A stretch of DNA of 55,058 nucleotides. Source: Gemmatimonadota bacterium (lineage in GTDB: Bacteria > Gemmatimonadota > Gemmatimonadetes > Gemmatimonadales > Gemmatimonadaceae). The position numbers were made by a program, and so were the translations under genes. This document shows positions 1 through 8,238 of this stretch, one piece after another; the stretch's first letter is position 1; every line of letters begins with the position of its first letter. Below the pieces are notes generated by a model. It saw only the letters and a list, made by a program, of their open reading frames with translations. It had not been told where the DNA came from and did no database searches. The DNA is taken from the NCBI GenBank assembly GCA_016874035.1, contig VGVM01000011.1, forward strand, positions 1 to 55,058, in the 5' to 3' direction.

Positions 1-1
1 C

Positions 2-460
2 GTGTTGCGGACGTTCTCGAAGGTGTATGGCATGGCAGGCCTGCGGCTGGGCTATGTGGTCGGCCGACCGGAGACGCTGGCCCGGATGCGGCCGTGGATC
101 ATGGGGTCGAACGTGTCCCAGCTGACGCTCGTGGCGGCGACCGCGGCGCTCAATGATCCCGGGCACATCGCCGAGGAAGTCGCACGCAATCGCGAGGTGA
201 AGGCCTTCACCCGCAAGTTCTTTGCTGATGCCGGCTTCGCGATGTCGGCCGGTCAGGCCAACTTCATGATGGTGGACATCAAGCAGCCGGCGGCCGCGTT
301 CAAGGCCGCGGCGGTCAAGAAGGGGATCGCCGTCGGTCGGGCGTTCCCGCCGCTCACCAACCAGGCCCGGATCACGTTTGGCACCATGAAGGAGATGAAG
401 AAGGCGACCGAGGTCTTCAAGGAAATGCTGATGGAGCCCACGCGGGCGGCCGGGGGGTGA
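2..460 (+). CDS. hisC: histidinol-phosphate aminotransferase, C-terminal part (5' end outside window)
   Basis: The reading frame is open at the left edge, so the true start lies upstream and only about 152 C-terminal residues are seen. The fragment begins just before the pyridoxal-phosphate lysine motif TFSKVYGMAGLRLGY, typical of fold-type I class I/II aminotransferases and especially HisC. It ends with the small C-terminal domain, which contains the substrate-arginine region NQARITFGT. In the histidine pathway HisC converts imidazole-acetol phosphate and glutamate to histidinol phosphate and 2-oxoglutarate in the cytoplasm. A broader-specificity aromatic or cobyric-acid-type (CobD-like) aminotransferase is possible because the N-terminal half is missing. 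The stop codon at 458-460 lies 14 bases before the SRP RNA, whose promoter overlaps this gene end. Confidence 0.8.
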   Translation: MLRTFSKVYGMAGLRLGYVVGRPETLARMRPWIMGSNVSQLTLVAATAALNDPGHIAEEVARNREVKAFTRKFFADAGFAMSAGQANFMMVDIKQPAAAFKAAAVKKGIAVGRAFPPLTNQARITFGTMKEMKKATEVFKEMLMEPTRAAGG

Positions 461-463
461 CGC

Positions 464-469
464 TATATT
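464..469 (+). promoter_or_regulatory. -10 box (TATATT) of the SRP RNA gene
   Basis: TATATT lies 6 bases before the predicted 5' end of the SRP RNA, the spacing expected for a sigma-70-type -10 element. No good -35 hexamer is visible 16-18 bases upstream, in the hisC 3' end, which is pure GC. The AT-rich hexamer stands out in this region. Confidence 0.5.
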
Positions 470-474
470 GCCGT

Positions 475-573
475 TGCTCCAGGTCCCGGAGGGCGGCAGC
501 CCGCCAACTCCGCCAGGGCCGAAAGGCAGCAACGGCACGTGATGTCTGACGTCGCTTCGTCAGGCCTGGAGCA
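475..573 (+). ncRNA. ffs: signal recognition particle RNA, small bacterial (4.5S) type
   Basis: The segment TCCGCCAGGGCCGAAAGGCA followed by GCAACGGCA carries the SRP domain IV signature (symmetric and asymmetric loops closed by a GNRA-like tetraloop) that Ffh binds. The ends pair: TGCTCCAGG at 475-483 is the reverse complement of CCTGGAGCA at 565-573, giving a hairpin-like RNA of about 99 nt with no Alu domain. The RNA scaffolds Ffh for co-translational targeting of membrane proteins to FtsY and SecYEG. A -10 box sits directly upstream and a strong terminator directly downstream, so it looks like a one-gene transcription unit. The exact ends are estimated from base pairing. Confidence 0.88.
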
Positions 574-576
574 TTG

Positions 577-609
577 GCGCGGGGGGTCACCAACGGTGGC
601 CCCCCGCGC
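577..609 (+). terminator. intrinsic terminator of ffs
   Basis: A 15-bp stem (577-591 with 595-609) with one mismatch and an AAC loop is nearly all GC. It is followed by the short T-containing stretch TTCGTAATT. Its position 3 bases after the SRP RNA fits termination of that transcript. Confidence 0.75.
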
Positions 610-650
610 TTCGTAATTGCTCCGGTGACGACGTGACGCCGGCCCGCAGA

Positions 651-660
651 CCCCCCCCCC
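651..660. repeat. C10 homopolymer in the DUF1592 gene leader
   Basis: Ten consecutive C residues are followed by AGGGGGACCCCGGGG in the 208-base gap between the ffs terminator and the gene at 818. The rest of this gap (610-817) holds no gene I can support. It should contain the promoter of the 818-6870 operon, but no clear -35/-10 pair is visible. Confidence 0.8.
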
Positions 661-817
661 AGGGGGACCCCGGGGCTGGCGCAATGCGACCGATGCCATA
701 CATTAGAGCCCGAGGCGCTTTGCCCGCGGGTGACATTGGTTGGCGCAGGTTGCTGGACCACTCTGATGGCCGTGGCGGTTTGTCACGGCCTTTGGGCTAT
801 CGTGGAGGCAAGACAGT

Positions 818-3391
818 ATGGTGCGTGCGGGACTGCTCATCGTCGGTACGGCAGCCGGAATCACGGCCCTCAGCGCCACGCGCGTTGGCGCCCGTGCTGC
901 ACTCCCCACCCGCGAGATCGTGCACGCCGGAGCGCCTACGGCGCGGCCGGCCGCGCGGCCGGCACCCGCCCATGAGACGCGAACCCCGACGCGCGCTACC
1001 GGCGCTCGCGGGATCGAGGTCTCGGCGCTCAACGCCGTCATGAAGACCTACTGCCAGACCTGCCACAACGATCGGCGCGTCGCGATGAAGAACGGCATCG
1101 CGGCGTCGTTCGACAAGTACGCGGTGGAAGGCGCGGCGCAGGACGCGCAGATGACGGAGCAGATCATCCGGAAGCTGCGGACGCAGATGATGCCGCCGCC
1201 GACGGCGCGCAAACCCGGTGGCGACACGCTCGTCGCGCTCGCCGAGACGCTGGAAGACCTGGTCGAGAAGGGCAACAAGATCAATCCCGGGATGCGCACG
1301 TTCCAGCGCCTCAACCGGCCGGAGTACGAGGCGGTGATCCGCGACCTGCTCGGCGTCGAGATCCATGCTGCGGACTTCCTCCCGCTCGACACCAAGAGCG
1401 CCAACTTCGACAACATCGCCGACGTGCAGTCGCTTTCGCCGACGCTGCTCGAGGCCTACCTCACCGCAGCCGCCGCGGTCGCGCGCATGGCCGTCGGTGA
1501 CCGGTCGGTGCGGTCGATCCCGGTGACATATCGCGTTTCACCGTTCGTCTCGCAGCACCCGTGGAACCATGTCGAGGGTGCGCCGTTCGGCACGCGCGGA
1601 GGCATCGTCGCGACGCACACGTTCCCTGCCGACGGGTGGTACCGGCTCCGCGCGAATATCGGCGGCGGCGTCGGGACGAAACTCGAGGACGTGGACCTGT
1701 CGGTCGAAGGCGAGCGCGTGGCGCTGCTCCAGTACGAGCGGGGGGTCGAGCGCACGTTCGCCTCGGCGGATGCGCCGCAGGGCGCGGACTACCTGTGGTC
1801 CGACCGGATGTTCATCAAGGCGGGCCAGCGCAAGATCTCGGCTGCGTTCGTGCGCCGCTCCGACGGGCCGTACGAGGACCTGATCCGGCCGCACGAGTGG
1901 TCCATGGCCAGCAACGGCAACGCGAGTGCCGGCATCACGGCGCCGCCGCACGTGGTGGAGCTCTCGGTGCTCGGCCCGGATTCCGTGACCGGAATCTCGG
2001 ACGATTCGAAGAGCCGCAAGATCATCTTCTCCTGCAAGCCGTCGAAGACGCTTTCGGAGCGCGCGTGCGCCTCGCAGATCATCACGCGGTTGGGCACCCG
2101 GGCGTACCGGAGGCCGCTGACCCCGAAGGACCGCGAAGGCCTGATGCGGTTCTACACCGAAGGCGCCAAGCAGGGTGGGTTCGACGAGGGCGTGCGCCTC
2201 GCGATCCAGGCGATGCTCGCGAGCCCGCACTTCGTGTTCCGCTTCGAGCGCCAGCCGGCGACCGCGACCGAAGGCAGCGACTACGCGCTCAGTGACCTCG
2301 ACCTGGCCACGCGCCTGTCGTTCTTCCTCTGGGGCAGCATCCCGGACGACCGCCTGCTCTCGCTCGCGACGGCCGGCCAGCTCAAGAATCGCGTGGTCAT
2401 GAACGCCGAAGTGAAGCGGATGCTCGCGGATCCGCGGTCGGAAGCGCTCGCGACCCGGTTTGCGGCCCAGTGGCTCCGGCTGCAGGACCTCGACAAGGTG
2501 AAGCCGGACGCGTTCTGGTTCCCGGATTTCGACCAGCAGGTTGCGGACGCGATGGTGAAGGAAACGAAGGCGTTCTTCACGTACATCGTTCGCAATGACC
2601 GACCCATCCTGGAGTTGTTCACGGCCGATTACACGTTCGTGAACGAAGCGCTGGCCAGGCACTACGGATTCCCGGACGTCGCCGGTACGAACTTCCGGAA
2701 GGTCTCGTATCCGGACAGCACACGGCGCGGACTCTTCGGCCACGGCAGCATCCTGGTCCAGACGTCGCTCGCGAACCGCACATCGCCCGTCCTCCGCGGG
2801 AAGTGGGTGATGGAAGTGCTGCTCAACGCACCGCCGCCGCCACCGCCTCCGGGCGTGCCGGACCTCGAGGAGACCGCGGACAGCAAGGACGGCAAGCCGC
2901 TTACGACGCGCGAGCGCATGGAGCTGCATCGCAAGAATCCGACGTGCAACGCGTGCCACCAGTACATGGACCCGATCGGCCTCGCGCTCGACAACTTCGA
3001 CGTGACGGCGCGCTGGCGCTATCGCGAGAACGGCATGGAGCTGGACACGCGTGGCCGCATGTACGACGGCGTCGCGGTCAATGCGCCCGGTGACCTGGTC
3101 AAGTCGCTGATGTCCCGGCCGCTGCCGCTGGCCCGGACGTTTACGGAGAACCTCATGGCATACGCCCTCGGGCGACGCATGGAGGATCCCGACCAGCCGA
3201 CGGTCCGCCGGATTACGCGCGAGGCCGGAGCCGCCGGGTACAAGTTCTCCGCGCTCGTGTCCGGTGTCGTCAACAGCCCGGCGTTCCGGACGAAGCGCGC
3301 CGATGTCGTGGCCGATTCGGATGCCGGTGCGTCTCCATCGCATAGTGCATTTGCTGGTTCGTCCGCAGGTCCGTCGCACAATCCCCGCTAA
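818..3391 (+). CDS. secreted c-type cytochrome-like protein, DUF1587-DUF1595-DUF1592-DUF1588-DUF1585 (cassette A)
   Basis: 857 residues. The start is the ATG preceded by GGAGG (804-808), 9 bases upstream, and gives an N-terminal signal peptide of about 26 residues. A haem c motif CQTCH lies at residues 79-83. The order is then DUF1587 (about 161-225, starting FQRLNRPEYEAVIRDLLG), DUF1595 (about 415-478), DUF1592 (about 488-615), DUF1588 (about 632-732) and DUF1585 (C-terminus). DUF1588 contains a seven-proline run and a second CNACH motif at residues 710-714. This is the domain order of the planctomycete/acidobacterial large cytochrome family usually paired with DUF1552 proteins. The molecular function is unknown; a periplasmic redox role is suggested by the CxxCH motifs. 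It heads a three-gene unit with the DUF1552 gene 32 bases downstream. A 829-residue paralogue is at 12690-15179. Confidence 0.9.
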   Translation: MVRAGLLIVGTAAGITALSATRVGARAALPTREIVHAGAPTARPAARPAPAHETRTPTRATGARGIEVSALNAVMKTYCQTCHNDRRVAMKNGIAASFDKYAVEGAAQDAQMTEQIIRKLRTQMMPPPTARKPGGDTLVALAETLEDLVEKGNKINPGMRTFQRLNRPEYEAVIRDLLGVEIHAADFLPLDTKSANFDNIADVQSLSPTLLEAYLTAAAAVARMAVGDRSVRSIPVTYRVSPFVSQHPWNHVEGAPFGTRGGIVATHTFPADGWYRLRANIGGGVGTKLEDVDLSVEGERVALLQYERGVERTFASADAPQGADYLWSDRMFIKAGQRKISAAFVRRSDGPYEDLIRPHEWSMASNGNASAGITAPPHVVELSVLGPDSVTGISDDSKSRKIIFSCKPSKTLSERACASQIITRLGTRAYRRPLTPKDREGLMRFYTEGAKQGGFDEGVRLAIQAMLASPHFVFRFERQPATATEGSDYALSDLDLATRLSFFLWGSIPDDRLLSLATAGQLKNRVVMNAEVKRMLADPRSEALATRFAAQWLRLQDLDKVKPDAFWFPDFDQQVADAMVKETKAFFTYIVRNDRPILELFTADYTFVNEALARHYGFPDVAGTNFRKVSYPDSTRRGLFGHGSILVQTSLANRTSPVLRGKWVMEVLLNAPPPPPPPGVPDLEETADSKDGKPLTTRERMELHRKNPTCNACHQYMDPIGLALDNFDVTARWRYRENGMELDTRGRMYDGVAVNAPGDLVKSLMSRPLPLARTFTENLMAYALGRRMEDPDQPTVRRITREAGAAGYKFSALVSGVVNSPAFRTKRADVVADSDAGASPSHSAFAGSSAGPSHNPR

Positions 3392-3423
3392 CGATTTCCC
3401 CCGTCCCCCGAGGATTCCCCCCG

Positions 3424-4812
3424 ATGCAATTCCTCACCCGTCAGGCCATGCACCGTCGCCGCTTCCTCCAGGGCATGGGTGCCACCGTCGCGCTGCCCTA
3501 CCTCGACGCGATGGTCCCCGCGCTCAGTCGCTTCGGCGGCACGGCTCAAGCTGACAAGACGCGCCTGCTCGCAATCGAGATGGTGCACGGCGCCGCCGGC
3601 TCCAACAACTGGGGCGGGAGCAAGTACCTCTGGGCTCCCGAGAAAGTCGGCAGCGGCTTTGTCCTCTCGGGTGACAACGCACTGACGCCGCTCGACTCAT
3701 GGCGCCAGTACCTCACGATCGTCAGCAACACCGACGTCCGGATGGCCGAGGCCTTCGAGGGACCGGAGATCGGTGGCGACCACTTCCGGTCGAGCGCCGT
3801 GTTCCTTACCCAGGCGCACCCGAAGCAAACGAACGGCTCCGACCTGTATGTCGGGACGTCCATGGACCAGATGGTGGCCCAGCACGTCTCGACCGACACC
3901 ACGCTGCCGTCCATGCAGCTCTGCATCGAGAATCTCGACCAGGCCGGCGGCTGCTACTACAACTACGCCTGCGCGTACACGGATACGATCAGCTGGGCGA
4001 ATCCGAACGAGCCGCTGCCCATGATTCGCAACCCGCGCATCGCGTTCGACCTGCTGTTCGGGGCGGGAAACAGCAAGGAAGACCGCGTGTCGCGCCGGGC
4101 CGCGAACAAGAGCATCCTCGACTGGATCGTCGGCGAAGTCAGCGGCCTCAAGCGCGAACTCGGCGCCGCGGACCGCGATCGCGTCGAGAAGTACCTCGAG
4201 GATATCCGTGAACTCGAGCGCCGCATCCAGGCCGTCGAGAAGCGGAACTCGAGCGGCGAAGCGCGCGAGATTCCGGAAGCGCCGATCGGCGTGCCGGACT
4301 CGTACGAAGAGCACGTCAAGCTGATGTTCGACATCCAGGTGCTGGCCTTCCAGAGCGATACGACCCGGGTCATCTCGTTCAAGACGGGTCGTGACGCCTC
4401 GAGCCGCGCGTACCCGGAGAGCGGTACGAACAAGGGCTTCCACCCGGCTTCGCACCACGGTGGCCGCGAGTCGGCGATCCTGGAATTCAACATGATCAAC
4501 AAGTACCACGTCGCGATGCTGCCGTACCTGCTCCAGAAGCTCAATGATTCGAAGGAAGGCGATTCGAACCTGCTCGAGAAGACGGCGATCATGTACGGCT
4601 CGCCGATGGCCGACGGCAACATCCACAACCACCGTCGCTGCCCGCTGATCCTGCTCGGTCACGGCAACGGCGCGCTGAAGGGCAACCTGCACCTCAAGGC
4701 TCCCGATGGCACGCCGATGGCGAACGCATTCCTGTCGCTCATGCACAACATGGGCATGACGGACGTGAAGCACTTCGGTGACAGCACCGGCGGATTCGCC
4801 CTCAACGGCTAA
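3424..4812 (+). CDS. DUF1552 family protein, Tat-exported (cassette A)
   Basis: 462 residues. The N-terminus has a twin-arginine signal, RRRFLQGMGATVALP starting at residue 11, which predicts folded export to the periplasm. The remainder is one DUF1552 domain with recognisable blocks, including FRSSAVFLTQAHPKQT, an acidic helical stretch near 230-270 (LEDIRELERRIQAVEKR) and a C-terminal MADGNIHNHRRCPLILLGH block rich in His. DUF1552 proteins are related to the DUF1501 group and are almost always encoded beside DUF1592-type cytochromes. No enzymatic activity is established. The start is the first ATG after GAGG at about 3410; an internal ATG at residue 9 would also keep the Tat signal. The ankyrin gene follows after 18 bases, so the three genes are probably cotranscribed. 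Its paralogue is 11258-12634. Confidence 0.9.
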   Translation: MQFLTRQAMHRRRFLQGMGATVALPYLDAMVPALSRFGGTAQADKTRLLAIEMVHGAAGSNNWGGSKYLWAPEKVGSGFVLSGDNALTPLDSWRQYLTIVSNTDVRMAEAFEGPEIGGDHFRSSAVFLTQAHPKQTNGSDLYVGTSMDQMVAQHVSTDTTLPSMQLCIENLDQAGGCYYNYACAYTDTISWANPNEPLPMIRNPRIAFDLLFGAGNSKEDRVSRRAANKSILDWIVGEVSGLKRELGAADRDRVEKYLEDIRELERRIQAVEKRNSSGEAREIPEAPIGVPDSYEEHVKLMFDIQVLAFQSDTTRVISFKTGRDASSRAYPESGTNKGFHPASHHGGRESAILEFNMINKYHVAMLPYLLQKLNDSKEGDSNLLEKTAIMYGSPMADGNIHNHRRCPLILLGHGNGALKGNLHLKAPDGTPMANAFLSLMHNMGMTDVKHFGDSTGGFALNG

Positions 4813-4830
4813 GGCCCGGAGCAACGAACC

Positions 4831-6870
4831 ATGATGAACCGGATGCGTTGGGGACTCGCGCTCGCGGTGCCGGCGTTGGTGGCCGCCGCCTCGATCGCGG
4901 ATTCGCCGGTGGCCGATGCGGCCATGAAGGGTGACATCGCGGCCGTACGGGCGCTCATCGCCAAGGGCGCGGATGTCAGCGCCCCTCGGGGCGACGGCAT
5001 GACCGCACTTCACTGGGCCGCCGAGCGCGGGGACAGCGGGCTCGCGGCGACGCTGATTCGGGCCAAGGCCAGCGTGAAGGCGACCACGCGCGTGGGCGGC
5101 TACACGCCGCTGCACCTCGCGGCGCGTGGCGGTCACAACGAGATCGTGATCGCGCTGCTCAAGGCGGGAGCGGATCCCAACAGCCAGACGGCGAGCGGGG
5201 CGACGGCGGCGCATCTGGCCGCCGGGTCCGGTGCGTCGGACGCGTTGAACGCGCTGGCCGACAAGGGTGTAGACCTCAACCTTCGCGAACGGGAGTGGGG
5301 GCAGACCCCGCTCATCTTCGCTGCGGCCGGCAATCGTTCGGAAGCGGTCAGGATCCTGATCAAGCGCGGCGTGGATGTGAACGCCAAGTCGCGCATGATC
5401 AACATCCAGGAAGAGACGGCGAAGGATCAGGCGGCTGCGCGCCGGCGCAACGAAGTGCTGCTTGGGTTCGACTCGGCGCGCACCCGGGACTCGCTCCGGG
5501 CCCTGGCAGGCGGCGCTGACGTCCCGATGCGCGCGGTCGGTGGCTACACGCTCCGCGAACTCGGCTTTGCGGCGCTCGTTGGCGACACAGTGGTGCCCGG
5601 TGCCGGCGGACGCGGCGCGCAGGGTCCGCAGCCCAAGGGGCCGTTCACGCCGGCACAGATGCAGGCGGCCATCGCGGCCGGCCGGCAGGTGCTGCAGAAC
5701 CAGTCGTCCGGTCGCGGTCCCGTCGTTGAGGTCGTGGACACGATCAACGGTGGCGTCGCCGGATTCGGGAACCAGGTCGGCGGCGTCGGCGGATTGACGG
5801 CGCTGCATCACGCGGTGCGGCAGGGCAACCTGTCCTCGGTACGCGCGCTCCTCGATGGCGGCGCCGATGTCAACATGCCGAATGACGTGGACAACACGAC
5901 GCCGCTGCTGCAGGCGACGATCAACGGCAACTTTGACGTGGCGATGGAGCTCATCAAGCGCGGGGCGAACCCGAACATCGCGTCCCGGACCGGCCTGGCG
6001 CCGCTCTATGCGACGATCAACACGCGCTGGGCGCCGAAGTCGCGCTATCCCCAGCCGCAGGCCGTCCAGATCCAGAAGACCACACACCTGGAACTGATGG
6101 AAGCGCTGCTAACGGCCGGTGCGAACCCGAATCTCCGGCTGGCGCAGCAGTTCTGGTACTTCGCCTACAACAACTGCGGCAACGCCAACTGCGGCCTCGA
6201 GAACCTCGAGGGCAGCAGCCCCTTCTGGCGCGCGACGTACTCGCTTGATGTGGACGCCATGCGCCTGCTCGTGAAGCATGGCGCCGATCCCAAGGTCCCG
6301 TCACAGCGGAACCCGGCGGCCGCGGGTCGCGGTGGGCGCGCGGGTGGCCGTGGAGGGCCCCCTGGCGCCGACTCGGCGACGTTGGCAGCGTTCGCGCGCG
6401 GCGGTGGCGGTGGTGGTGGCGCGGGCGGCCCCGGTGGCGCCAACGCACGGCGCCTTGACCCGGCGATCGACTCGGCCTCGCGCGCGGTTCCGGCCGGTAT
6501 CGGCGTGTACCCGGTGCATGCGGCGGCAGGTGTCGGGTACGGCAATGGGTTCGCCGGCAACGCCCACATTCACGCCGCGGGCGGTTGGATGCCGACGCTC
6601 AAGTACCTCGTCGAGGAGCTCGGCGCCGATGTCAACGCGCGCGATGCGGGCGGTTACACGCCGATGCACCACGCGGCGGCCCGCGGAGACAATGAGATGA
6701 TCCTGTATCTCGTCTCGAAGGGTGCGGACCCGAAGGCGGTCGCGCGCAACGGTATGACGACCTTGGACATGGCGAACGGCCCGGTGTCGCGCATCAGCCC
6801 GATCCCGGAGACCATGAAGCTGCTCGAGTCGCTCGGCGCGATCAACACGCACCGGTGTGCGTCCTGCTGA
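4831..6870 (+). CDS. secreted ankyrin-repeat protein with C-terminal CxSC tail (cassette A)
   Basis: 679 residues. A Sec-type signal peptide covers about residues 1-24. An N-terminal block of about five ankyrin repeats follows, with TALHWAAERGD, TPLHLAARGGH and TPLIFAAAGN cores. Next come an irregular linker (about 190-325), a second ankyrin block (about 326-490), a Gly/Arg-rich linker (about 495-545) and a final repeat pair. That last pair is preceded by the motif GVGYGNGFAGNAHIHA. The last seven residues are THRCASC. Ankyrin arrays are protein-binding scaffolds; with a signal peptide this one should act in the periplasm or outside. Its position directly after DUF1592 and DUF1552 genes, repeated in cassette B, suggests it binds one of those products. 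A hairpin terminator follows at 6899-6925. Confidence 0.87.
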   Translation: MMNRMRWGLALAVPALVAAASIADSPVADAAMKGDIAAVRALIAKGADVSAPRGDGMTALHWAAERGDSGLAATLIRAKASVKATTRVGGYTPLHLAARGGHNEIVIALLKAGADPNSQTASGATAAHLAAGSGASDALNALADKGVDLNLREREWGQTPLIFAAAGNRSEAVRILIKRGVDVNAKSRMINIQEETAKDQAAARRRNEVLLGFDSARTRDSLRALAGGADVPMRAVGGYTLRELGFAALVGDTVVPGAGGRGAQGPQPKGPFTPAQMQAAIAAGRQVLQNQSSGRGPVVEVVDTINGGVAGFGNQVGGVGGLTALHHAVRQGNLSSVRALLDGGADVNMPNDVDNTTPLLQATINGNFDVAMELIKRGANPNIASRTGLAPLYATINTRWAPKSRYPQPQAVQIQKTTHLELMEALLTAGANPNLRLAQQFWYFAYNNCGNANCGLENLEGSSPFWRATYSLDVDAMRLLVKHGADPKVPSQRNPAAAGRGGRAGGRGGPPGADSATLAAFARGGGGGGGAGGPGGANARRLDPAIDSASRAVPAGIGVYPVHAAAGVGYGNGFAGNAHIHAAGGWMPTLKYLVEELGADVNARDAGGYTPMHHAAARGDNEMILYLVSKGADPKAVARNGMTTLDMANGPVSRISPIPETMKLLESLGAINTHRCASC

Positions 6871-6898
6871 CGCACGGGACTCCTGATGGAGTGTGGAC

Positions 6899-6925
6899 GG
6901 CCGCCGGCGAACCCTGCCGGCGGCC
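6899..6925 (+). terminator. hairpin terminator after cassette A
   Basis: A perfect 10-bp stem, GGCCGCCGGC (6899-6908) with GCCGGCGGCC (6916-6925), has a 7-base loop and is followed by GTTCC. It has no long T tract, so it is a GC-rich terminator candidate. Its presence argues that the next gene starts at 6947 and not at the in-frame GTG at 6893. Confidence 0.6.
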
Positions 6926-6946
6926 GTTCCGCATGTGGCCTGTCCA

Positions 6947-8227
6947 ATGAGGGTCGCCGAGGCGCTGGACTTGCTCGAAGGCTTCGTGCGCGGGCCGGCC
7001 CGCCGCGAGGCCGTTGAGCGATTTGCCGCAGCCGGGGACGCGTCGGCCGCCCTCCATGCGCTCCGCGGCGCCATGGCGACACACCGGTGGCCCGGCGTGG
7101 GCGGCGCCGTGCGGTCGCTGCGATCGTTCGTTGACGGGTTGGACGCCCGAACGCGGGCCGAGGGCCTGCATGTCCTGTTTGGCTGGGATTTCGCCGCCCA
7201 GCGGCGGCCAGCCGACATCGCACCCGTGCTCCTCGTGGACTACTGCGTGCGCCTCGGTGTCCCGGAGGAGCGGCTACGCACCGTGCTGGCGACCCTGGTG
7301 GACCACTACTGCGTCGGGGTGGTGTCGGTGATTGCCGTGCGGGCGTGGGACGACGGTGATGCCGAGTCGGTGCTCGGGCGGCTGGACCAAGTCGTGGCGA
7401 CGATCGAAGGGGCGGACGGAAGCGGCCGGCCGGTGGTCGGGGACGTCGAGACGGCGATCCTGCTGGGAGTCGCCTACTTCCATCCGGAGGAGGACGGCTA
7501 CTTCGCGCTGCTCGGCCGTCTCGCGACCCTTGGCGCCGATCGTGCGCTGCGATTCGCGATCCCGTGCGCCACGGTGTTCAGCAGTCACCTCCGGTGGGGC
7601 ATGCGGTTCATGTATCGGAGCGATGCCGGGGCGCTCCGGGCGGACAATGGCATGGATTACCCGTGGGTGCTACGGGCGTTGCTCACGCTGGCGACGCGCT
7701 ACGATGCCGTCACAACCGCCGGCGGAGCAAGCGGCAGCCGCGAGCGCTTGCGGGCCGCGGAAGGGATCCTGGGGGCCCTGGCGCCGGACCCATGGGCCTT
7801 CACCGGGGCACCTTTATCGGCGCTCAAGCGGTTCGCGGCTGAGCACGAGCTGGCACGCTCACTGCTCGTTCGCCACCGCGACGCGCTGCTCGCGGACTTC
7901 GACGCGGTCGCGCCCACGACCAAGCGGTATTCGCCCATGGCGTTCGGGTGCAACTTCGTCTCCAATGCGTCGGTCGCGCTGGCGACCCTCGCTGCCACCG
8001 ATGACGACCGCTATCCGGCGCTCAGCGCGCTCTGGTCAGCGGCCGGGGCGAGCGACGCCCAGTGCGCCGACGCCGAGCGATTGGCGAAGCGCCTGATGCA
8101 GTATTCGACCGAGGATCCATCACGGCTCGGGGCGCATGGGGCGCCGCTGGTGGTGTACGACGTACGCGACGGCGTACACCACACGAACGTCGTACGCCGG
8201 GTGCTGGGCGAACTCCCGGCGTCGTAG
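6947..8227 (+). CDS. conserved-looking protein of unknown function
   Basis: 426 residues from the ATG at 6947; an in-frame GTG at 6893 is rejected because it lies upstream of the terminator hairpin. I do not recognise the family. The protein has no signal peptide and no clear membrane segment. It looks mostly alpha-helical, is rich in Ala, Leu, Arg and Asp, and has segments such as TAILLGVAYFHPEEDGYFAL and LRFAIPCATVFSSHLRWGMR. It sits between the two convergent DUF1592/DUF1552/ankyrin cassettes, reads in the direction of cassette A, and ends 11 bases before the converging EF-hand gene. Its codon composition fits its neighbours, so it is probably a real cytoplasmic gene. Whether it belongs functionally to cassette A is unknown. 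Confidence 0.65.
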   Translation: MRVAEALDLLEGFVRGPARREAVERFAAAGDASAALHALRGAMATHRWPGVGGAVRSLRSFVDGLDARTRAEGLHVLFGWDFAAQRRPADIAPVLLVDYCVRLGVPEERLRTVLATLVDHYCVGVVSVIAVRAWDDGDAESVLGRLDQVVATIEGADGSGRPVVGDVETAILLGVAYFHPEEDGYFALLGRLATLGADRALRFAIPCATVFSSHLRWGMRFMYRSDAGALRADNGMDYPWVLRALLTLATRYDAVTTAGGASGSRERLRAAEGILGALAPDPWAFTGAPLSALKRFAAEHELARSLLVRHRDALLADFDAVAPTTKRYSPMAFGCNFVSNASVALATLAATDDDRYPALSALWSAAGASDAQCADAERLAKRLMQYSTEDPSRLGAHGAPLVVYDVRDGVHHTNVVRRVLGELPAS

Positions 8228-8238
8228 GGTCGGCGGTG

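Noticed and set aside
3697-6087. A 796-codon open frame on the minus strand opposite the DUF1552 and ankyrin genes
   Set aside because: Arg/His-rich translation without domains, opposite two well-supported genes; a codon-bias shadow typical of high-GC DNA.
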